A stretch of DNA of 11,031 nt, from positions 1-11,031 of the forward strand of contig CANJNU010000007.1 in assembly GCA_947475645.1 (NCBI GenBank), read 5' to 3'. This document shows, piece after piece, positions 5,863 to 11,031 of the stretch. The position numbers and the translations under genes were made by a program. The notes under the pieces are model-generated. The model was not told the origin of the DNA. It searched no databases and was given only the letters and a program-made list of their open reading frames with translations. This stretch comes from Bacteriovoracaceae bacterium (GTDB lineage Bacteria > Bdellovibrionota > UBA1018). Numbering within the stretch: the first letter of the stretch is position 1; every line of letters begins with the position of its first letter.

Positions 5863-7752
5863 TTATCCTTTTAGTAGGCAGTTCAGCGCATTGGCTTCGG
5901 TTTGTTGTTGAAGTGGAATCTCGGCACCAAACGCTGCCATTAAGGTGGGGAAGAGGTGCTTAATGTTCGGTAGCATTGCTTTCGAGTCGGTAGGATTGAC
6001 CGGAGCCCCATTGCCCTTGTCGATCGGTAGGCCAGCCATAAAAGGAATACTACTGAAGTTATTGTTGTCGTACTGAACGTCATCCTTCATGTCGCCCACC
6101 ACTTTTCCGCCGGGAATGCGGTAGCCCGCAAGAAGAACCGAGGCGGTGTACCAATGATTCGTACCTCGGTGAATTGGATCGGAAAAAGTCTCAAGAGCCG
6201 GGCTTCGATCAAAATCAGAGATTACCGAAACTAAGGTCCGATCGAGAAATCCTTTCTCTTTTAAATTTTTCAGAAGGCGTAAATAGTGGGTCCAGAATTT
6301 AGTTTGTTGAAAAATCTCGTCTTCTGAGCCGTTGTGAAAGTCGCCATTCAGAAAGGGAACATCTACGACAGCCGAAAGGGTATTAGTAACCAGATATTCG
6401 GCCATTGCAAAACTAAAGGCCTCTTTGACTATACTTTGAGCGTAACCAGGCTTGTTTTGAAACGCGATCCAGTCGGAAGTAAATTCCTCGGGGCGAGTGG
6501 CTCCGCCGATTTTATTTAAGCTCGAAGTGAGGGCTCTCTGCAAGGCTTCCACTTGAGTTTTTGCGCTCGAAGGGGGGCCCGTGTTGAAGTCAACAAAGCC
6601 AGCGAAGGTCGTCGCTCCTTGGGTTGCTGCACCGATGTCGAAATCGGTGGCTTGCTTTGAAATGAGTTCTAGAACCGCTGCCGAAGACCGCGTAGCGTAG
6701 TCAATCCACAGTTTTATAAATTCGGGCTTTTTTGCAGTGTACCCTGCAGTAATTTCTTGCGCTTTTCCGAACTGAAACTGAAATGCATCGAGCACTTTTC
6801 GGCTGGATGATTTGAAACTTTTGGTGCCCGCTTGGCCTGCCAAATTTTGAATGGTTTGATCGACCAGACTTCGTACGCTCAGTTCTACATCGTTAGAACT
6901 GGGCTGGGTAAGGCCTTGAAATGTGCTGTAACTGCTAATGTTGATAGGAATTTGCGCGCCCTTTGCCATAGCTACATTTGAGTAAAATTCGAGGGGAGTG
7001 TTGGAGAGCTGCACATAATGAAGGGGAAGGTAGCCTTCGGTTCGTGCAAGATGGCCCGCAATCAGTGATGAATAGGTAATTGCATATTGGGAAATTAGAC
7101 CGTGAAGCTGCATTTGATTGGATTGACCGTGGCCAAGTGCGTTCAGTTCCAGGCCTTTTAGAACCAGAATGTCTGTCGTGAATGCAGCTCTTGCAGAGTA
7201 CCCTGAATGGGTTCCTGCAATTCCAGGAAGGTAGCCAAACGAATGTTCGCCTCCGTTATTGGCGATGTACTTGGATGCATTGTGGATCGCTTGCGTAAAT
7301 CGATTATGGTACTTCGGATGCGAAGTGAGGCTAGGGTCGAATGAGAGGTCTTCAGAGCGGCAAGCTCCAAGCTCATTGGTTACTTCTTCTCTGGAAAAGG
7401 ACTGTTGGACAGTCTGAGTTCTTCCGTTGACATCGGTAATGGTACGAGTGTTCGTTCCAGTAATGATTCTTTTACAGTTAAGGGTGTATCCCTTGCTTGC
7501 TGGTCTAAAGTAGTCGGGTGAGCGCGCGCAATGGCTCCACATGCTGTCCCAACCTCCGCGCGTTTGGATGTTGATGAGAAACCGCTTTTGCGAGTTCGGA
7601 ACGGTTCCCGAGGGCCCTACGCTACCCGTAGTTCCAGCAGCTAAAACGTCGCGAACAAAATTGGGGCCGAGCACCGAGCCTAGCGCCAGCAGTCCTGCGC
7701 TTTGAAGGGATTGTTCCAAAAATCTTCGTCTGGTAAGTAGCTTTGGAGACAT
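5863..7752 (-). CDS. DUF1501 family protein with twin-arginine signal
   Basis: 629 residues. The N-terminus TRRRFLEQ (7-14) matches the Tat consensus (S/T-R-R-x-F-L-K), followed by a hydrophobic stretch to about residue 40 (VLAAG), so the folded protein is probably exported to the periplasm. The body fits DUF1501, a family related to the alkaline phosphatase/sulfatase fold: RGGWDSMW (65-72), THSGYS (181-186), LGHGQSNQMQLH (206-217), DFHNG (471-475), the block LDRTLVSVISDFDRSP (503-518), GTNHW (530-534) and GGKVVGD (548-554). DFDRSP replaces the EFGRTP seen in many members. The substrate is unknown for the family. AAGAGGT lies 4 bases before the ATG and starts in the TAA of the upstream lipoprotein gene, indicating coupling. 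DUF1501 genes commonly sit beside large haem-motif proteins, as here. Confidence 0.9.
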   Translation of the reverse strand: MSPKLLTRRRFLEQSLQSAGLLALGSVLGPNFVRDVLAAGTTGSVGPSGTVPNSQKRFLINIQTRGGWDSMWSHCARSPDYFRPASKGYTLNCKRIITGTNTRTITDVNGRTQTVQQSFSREEVTNELGACRSEDLSFDPSLTSHPKYHNRFTQAIHNASKYIANNGGEHSFGYLPGIAGTHSGYSARAAFTTDILVLKGLELNALGHGQSNQMQLHGLISQYAITYSSLIAGHLARTEGYLPLHYVQLSNTPLEFYSNVAMAKGAQIPINISSYSTFQGLTQPSSNDVELSVRSLVDQTIQNLAGQAGTKSFKSSSRKVLDAFQFQFGKAQEITAGYTAKKPEFIKLWIDYATRSSAAVLELISKQATDFDIGAATQGATTFAGFVDFNTGPPSSAKTQVEALQRALTSSLNKIGGATRPEEFTSDWIAFQNKPGYAQSIVKEAFSFAMAEYLVTNTLSAVVDVPFLNGDFHNGSEDEIFQQTKFWTHYLRLLKNLKEKGFLDRTLVSVISDFDRSPALETFSDPIHRGTNHWYTASVLLAGYRIPGGKVVGDMKDDVQYDNNNFSSIPFMAGLPIDKGNGAPVNPTDSKAMLPNIKHLFPTLMAAFGAEIPLQQQTEANALNCLLKG

Positions 7753-7761
7753 AGTGACCTC

Positions 7762-10700
7762 TTAATTTGCTTTCGTAAACGCAGCTTGCGTTGCGATGGC
7801 TTCAATTAGTTTTGCGTAGTCCATATTCATTTCGCCCCGAAACTGATCAGTGAGTTGATTAATCATGGGCAGGTCTTCGATCGACTCTTCTCGCCCCATC
7901 AGATTCATAAATGTTTTTCGAACTACACATTTTGAGAAGGAGTGTGACTGGGTGAGTACCTGCCCCACTTCCTGAACTCCGCCAGTGATTGGCTTACCCA
8001 AGAAAAGGCCTTCGCCTTTTTTGGCGCCACCGATCATGCCATTGATCCCAATTTCTTCGCTGCCTTGGGGGTCAGGATAGTGAAGCATTTCGCCCAAAGT
8101 TTCGTACTTCGTGCCGAATTTTGGAACAAAGGAAGAACTTAATGACGAAGACAACGGGTCGAGGTTGCGGTGGCACGAGTAGCACTCGGGCCTAAGATGC
8201 CCTTTTGCGCTGCCTGGAATATAGCGAGCGACGTCGCTTGAACTCATGGAAGACGTATTATTCTTGGGCATTTCATCGTAGCGCTCGGCTGGGCCATCAC
8301 AAAGAAATCGTATAAAGTAACGAGCAGCAAGAGTTCTTGCTTTTGGAACCTGTGCAATAGCGGCCGCCATGTTTAAGATACCCGACATCTTTTTTGCGGG
8401 TAAGAGTCCTGTGCTCTTCATTTCAACAAGGCCAGTATTATCAGTACTTGTATTTCCCTCAGCAAGTTCGTCAAAAATGGTTGGAAGGGTGTCGAGCGAG
8501 CTTTTAAACCAGTGAAGGGAGGCTGTGCCTAAACTGTCTTGCGTGATTTTTTTGATAGGAAACGAGGCAATCGTAGTTTGAGCGGGATCATTAGGTGCAA
8601 GTTGACAGTTATCGAGGCGATTGAATTCGTTGCGTGAGTCTTCCATAAAGCCCGAAAAGGGCACGTATTGACCCCGCATGCGCATGAACGCAAAATATTC
8701 AAAACCAGCGCAAGTGTATGGGGCTGTAAAGATTTCAGAATAGGGACGGCTAGTTATTAAAACATGATTAATGAGGCGATTAGCCTCTTCGCGGATGTCT
8801 TGGTTGAGTCTTAGAATGGCCTGCCCCTCGGGCCCGAGGGGTACGCCTGGGTTCTGGCTTACGTTGATTTGAGCGAAGGTGGCTACCGGATTTGCGTCGT
8901 TGGTTGAGCCTTGGCTCGTGTACCTGAGCGGAGCGCTAGAAGGCCCCCCTTGGTCGACACACGAAAACCGAGAGAGATGAAGTGGCGAGATGGCGGGAGC
9001 TGAATAAAAACTGGGTGGATAGGTAGATCTAGCCGTGCGCTCGCGATTAACCCCCTCGGTGTTCAATTCAGCATGCGATGCAACGAGCGGATCAGCGATT
9101 GGGCGGTAAGCGCAGGACGCAAAGAATCTTCCGAGTGTATTATCAACGTAGGCGTCTTGCTCGGCCCAGAAAGTTTTAATGCGACTCCAACTGTCTTGCC
9201 ACTGGTTGGTGATGCGGCCGTGGCGTCGCACCACCCGGTTCGAGAGGTTGAAATCCTTGAGGGGATGCGGAATGTTTGCAACAGAAGGAATCAGGGTGAC
9301 GTCATCAGAGATGTATTGTTTCCTGAGGTCCGAAAGCTTGACTCGATAGTATGCCTCGTTCGGATCTTCTAGACCTTGAACGCGAGCCTCCCACTGTTGT
9401 TTTTTGAATGCGTTCAGTGATTGACGCCCCGAGATCTCTGCAACGGATTGTCGGGTTTGGGGCCGCGAATTGAAGTACTTAAGGGCCTCACTGTAATTGG
9501 TCAGAGCGGTTTGCACTTGAGTGATCTCGGCCCCGCTTAAAAAAAATGGGCCTGTGTTACCGGTTTGAGATCCCAGGCCCAACAAGGGCTGGGTGACACT
9601 TTGTGTCCCCCAGGGCACTTGACTTGTAATGTCTTCTAGTACTTTGTCTCGCTTTGGCAGTCCAATTTGAACCATTCCGTCGCACTCGCGCCAAAATTCT
9701 TTTGTGCTGTCGAACAGCGTGACATCAAAACGGGTGGGGCAAAGTGACGTAAGGAAAGCTGTTCTGGTTGCATCGCTGACATCGGCCGATGAAGGAAGTG
9801 AACCGATTTCTTGCAAATATTGAAGGAAGCGGGATGAGTTGGCTTCGAGGTACCAGCCGCCCATAAAGTGAATGCCAGGCAAAATTTCGCCCGCTTGCTG
9901 GCGGTGCTCGAAGACGATGATGTCGCTTGTGGGGTCAAAAGACGCTTTTTGAAAAGGTTCAAGGTTGGGGCGGTGTGGATAGGTGACCGCCGGATAGGTT
10001 GAACTTGAGTTATCCGTAAGAATGAGCTTAGGAATGCCGCCTTCAGGACTACCGAGCTGAAACTGAACACCCGCATACCAGCCTGCGCCGCGATTGAAAG
10101 CGGTATGGTCGCCGAGATCCCTGGGATCGCCTGCATCGAGTCGGTTAAATTCGCGCGTTCCCAGCCAAAGTCGGTGATACGTCTTCATGGCATTGAAGAA
10201 ACCAGGCTCGCTTTGAAGCTTTTTGATAAAACTACTCAGCGTAAATTTTCCGTCACTAAAGTCTTTCAGTTCTTGCCGAGTGGGTGTTCGCCTGCCGATC
10301 TCGAGCGCAAGCTTCTTAATGACGTCGAGCTTGCCTGAGTTGCCGATCCAAAACTGAGGGCTGAGAAGCGCTGCCTGACAGACGGCGCGTTTTGCGATGT
10401 CGGGGGTGCCGGGCAGACTTTTCACTTTCCTGTAAAGCGAGGCCAGCTCTTGAACCTCGGGCCGATCTTCAGTGTAAAGATCGAGCCAAATATTTCGTGC
10501 TGCGAGTAATGCAAACTTTACGGCTTCGTCGCTGGGCGCGGGATCGCCTGAAAGCGATTCAAAAATCTTGGAGGTCGAGAGGTGGTCTTTACAAAGCGTG
10601 GCCGACTGAATTCGTAATGCAATCAGGGCAAGCGCATTACTAGGGCGATCTTCCTGGCCAAATGCGCCCATAATTCCGCCCCCGCCCGAGTCTTTGGGCG

Positions 10701-10944
10701 CGAAGTCTTCTGCCACGAGCGGAGCCTGGGGAAAAAGTTCATGCAGTCGCACGTAGGTTGCCTCTCCCGAACTTCGCACCAAGCTCGACTTTGATTCCAA
10801 GAAAGAAGCCATGGCCCTTGTTGTCGACACCGCATCTACTGCATCGGCGCGCTTTTGCATGCCGCCAGGCATCTCGCAGGCAGCAAGAATGATGGGCAGA
10901 GTCAGTGGCAGTATTTTGGAGTAAAGCAAATTCATATTTCGCAC
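7762..10944 (-). CDS. Large lipoprotein with CxxCH motif, DUF1592/DUF1588/DUF1585-like
   Basis: 1060 residues from a GTG at 10944. AGGGGA six bases upstream supports that start; an ATG at 10935 (residue 4) has no well-placed site. Residues 11-23 end in the lipobox LAAC (Cys23), followed by Glu rather than Asp, so outer-membrane lipidation is likely. Residues about 215-265 (GRRTPTRQELKDF then FIKKLQSEPGFF) resemble the helical modules of planctomycete-type DUF1549/DUF1592 proteins. Residues 728-755 (ITSRPYSEIFTAPYTCAGF) and 845-885 (TGLLPAKKMSG to RFLCDGP) match the DUF1592-DUF1588 pattern. RPECYSCHRNLDP (918-930) is a CxxCH site able to carry c-type haem (C921, C924, H925), and the last 120 residues resemble DUF1585. 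Residues 300-700 match nothing I know. It is the first gene of the run and ends 9 bases before the DUF1501 gene. Role unknown; electron transfer to or assembly with the DUF1501 partner is inference. Confidence 0.87.
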   Translation of the reverse strand: MRNMNLLYSKILPLTLPIILAACEMPGGMQKRADAVDAVSTTRAMASFLESKSSLVRSSGEATYVRLHELFPQAPLVAEDFAPKDSGGGGIMGAFGQEDRPSNALALIALRIQSATLCKDHLSTSKIFESLSGDPAPSDEAVKFALLAARNIWLDLYTEDRPEVQELASLYRKVKSLPGTPDIAKRAVCQAALLSPQFWIGNSGKLDVIKKLALEIGRRTPTRQELKDFSDGKFTLSSFIKKLQSEPGFFNAMKTYHRLWLGTREFNRLDAGDPRDLGDHTAFNRGAGWYAGVQFQLGSPEGGIPKLILTDNSSSTYPAVTYPHRPNLEPFQKASFDPTSDIIVFEHRQQAGEILPGIHFMGGWYLEANSSRFLQYLQEIGSLPSSADVSDATRTAFLTSLCPTRFDVTLFDSTKEFWRECDGMVQIGLPKRDKVLEDITSQVPWGTQSVTQPLLGLGSQTGNTGPFFLSGAEITQVQTALTNYSEALKYFNSRPQTRQSVAEISGRQSLNAFKKQQWEARVQGLEDPNEAYYRVKLSDLRKQYISDDVTLIPSVANIPHPLKDFNLSNRVVRRHGRITNQWQDSWSRIKTFWAEQDAYVDNTLGRFFASCAYRPIADPLVASHAELNTEGVNRERTARSTYPPSFYSAPAISPLHLSRFSCVDQGGPSSAPLRYTSQGSTNDANPVATFAQINVSQNPGVPLGPEGQAILRLNQDIREEANRLINHVLITSRPYSEIFTAPYTCAGFEYFAFMRMRGQYVPFSGFMEDSRNEFNRLDNCQLAPNDPAQTTIASFPIKKITQDSLGTASLHWFKSSLDTLPTIFDELAEGNTSTDNTGLVEMKSTGLLPAKKMSGILNMAAAIAQVPKARTLAARYFIRFLCDGPAERYDEMPKNNTSSMSSSDVARYIPGSAKGHLRPECYSCHRNLDPLSSSLSSSFVPKFGTKYETLGEMLHYPDPQGSEEIGINGMIGGAKKGEGLFLGKPITGGVQEVGQVLTQSHSFSKCVVRKTFMNLMGREESIEDLPMINQLTDQFRGEMNMDYAKLIEAIATQAAFTKAN
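8824..8841. repeat. 18-bp perfect GC-rich palindrome inside the large lipoprotein gene
   Basis: CCCCTCGGGCCCGAGGGG is its own reverse complement with no loop. It encodes P-L-G-P-E-G (about residues 702-707), so it may simply be a by-product of Pro/Gly codons. No T-tract is attached. Confidence 0.6.
9539..9580 (-). terminator. Terminator-like hairpin plus T8 tract within the large lipoprotein gene
   Basis: Read on the minus strand, the same direction as the gene, GGGCCTG (9580-9574) and CAGGCCC (9554-9548) form a perfect 7-bp GC-rich stem with a 19-base loop. One A and then eight T's (9546-9539) follow. This is the layout of a Rho-independent terminator, although the loop is long. It lies within codons for about residues 456-469, so it would cut the message short if active. 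Whether it works in vivo cannot be told from sequence. Confidence 0.35.
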
Positions 10945-10950
10945 TAGAAT

Positions 10951-10956
10951 TCCCCT
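10951..10956 (-). promoter_or_regulatory. Shine-Dalgarno supporting the GTG start of the large lipoprotein gene
   Basis: AGGGGA on the minus strand lies 6 bases before the GTG at 10944. The next in-frame ATG (10935) would be 15 bases away from it, so the GTG is the better start. Confidence 0.55.
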
Positions 10957-10971
10957 ATCGACAGATTCTCA

Positions 10972-11001
10972 CTCTAAGGTAAGAAGGAATAGTTGTGTCA
11001 A
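10972..11001 (-). promoter_or_regulatory. Possible sigma-70 promoter for the exported-protein gene run
   Basis: A perfect -35 hexamer TTGACA (10996-11001) is followed after 18 bases by TTAGAG (10972-10977), a weak -10. It sits 28 bases upstream of the GTG at 10944, the right place to drive the minus-strand gene run. No other promoter candidate is visible in the 87 bases upstream of the gene that the window shows. Confidence 0.3.
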
Positions 11002-11031
11002 AAAGGACTCCCTCCCTTTTGGTGGTGTACT

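Noticed and set aside
9636..10136. A 166-codon open frame on the minus strand inside the large lipoprotein gene
   Set aside because: It is another frame on the same strand within a well-supported gene, and its composition shows no recognisable domain.
11000..11020. AAAAGG/CCTTTT inverted repeat upstream of the large lipoprotein gene, possibly a terminator of the preceding gene
   Set aside because: The stem is only six pairs and mostly A-T, the following T run is short and is shared with the stem, and the upstream gene is outside the window.
1..11031. Search for CRISPR arrays, tRNA or rRNA genes, insertion sequences, phage genes and toxin-antitoxin pairs
   Set aside because: No regularly spaced repeats, cloverleaf-like sequences, transposase or integrase motifs, or small paired toxin-like genes were seen on either strand.

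Overview
The window looks like a chromosomal stretch of a Gram-negative, moderate-GC bacterium. Four of its products carry export signals: a lipobox, a twin-arginine signal and two Sec signal peptides. The DUF1501 and DUF1592/1588-type pair, together with the TopA and Ddl sequences, suggest a deltaproteobacteria-like lineage, perhaps Bdellovibrionota. That placement is an impression from sequence style; no search was run. I see no insertion sequences, CRISPR arrays, tRNA or rRNA genes.

Layout: positions 1-476 (minus strand) hold the N-terminal third of a Glu/Leu/Phe/Val-type dehydrogenase, most likely glutamate dehydrogenase, cut by the window edge. A 190-nt divergent spacer separates it from ddl (667-1788, plus), a D-alanine-D-alanine ligase for peptidoglycan precursors. 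ddl runs tail-to-tail into topA and the two stop codons share a TTAA. From there to about 10944 every gene is on the minus strand. In transcription order these are a large lipoprotein with a CxxCH motif (DUF1592/DUF1588/DUF1585-like), a Tat-exported DUF1501 protein, a small Cys-rich secreted protein, a small secreted protein that overlaps it by ATGA, then dprA and topA.

The housekeeping part (dprA-topA, ddl) is conventional. dprA and topA are a commonly seen pair, and here the dprA stop lies inside the topA Shine-Dalgarno sequence. The accessory part (5184-10944) is the most interesting: four tightly packed genes whose products all appear to leave the cytoplasm. DUF1501 proteins are often encoded beside large haem-motif partners in planctomycetes and related bacteria, and the biochemical role of such pairs is poorly defined. 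The two small exported proteins look like local accessory members. Sequence-level oddities include a terminator-like hairpin with a T8 tract in sense orientation inside the large lipoprotein gene, and two perfect inverted repeats inside coding sequence.
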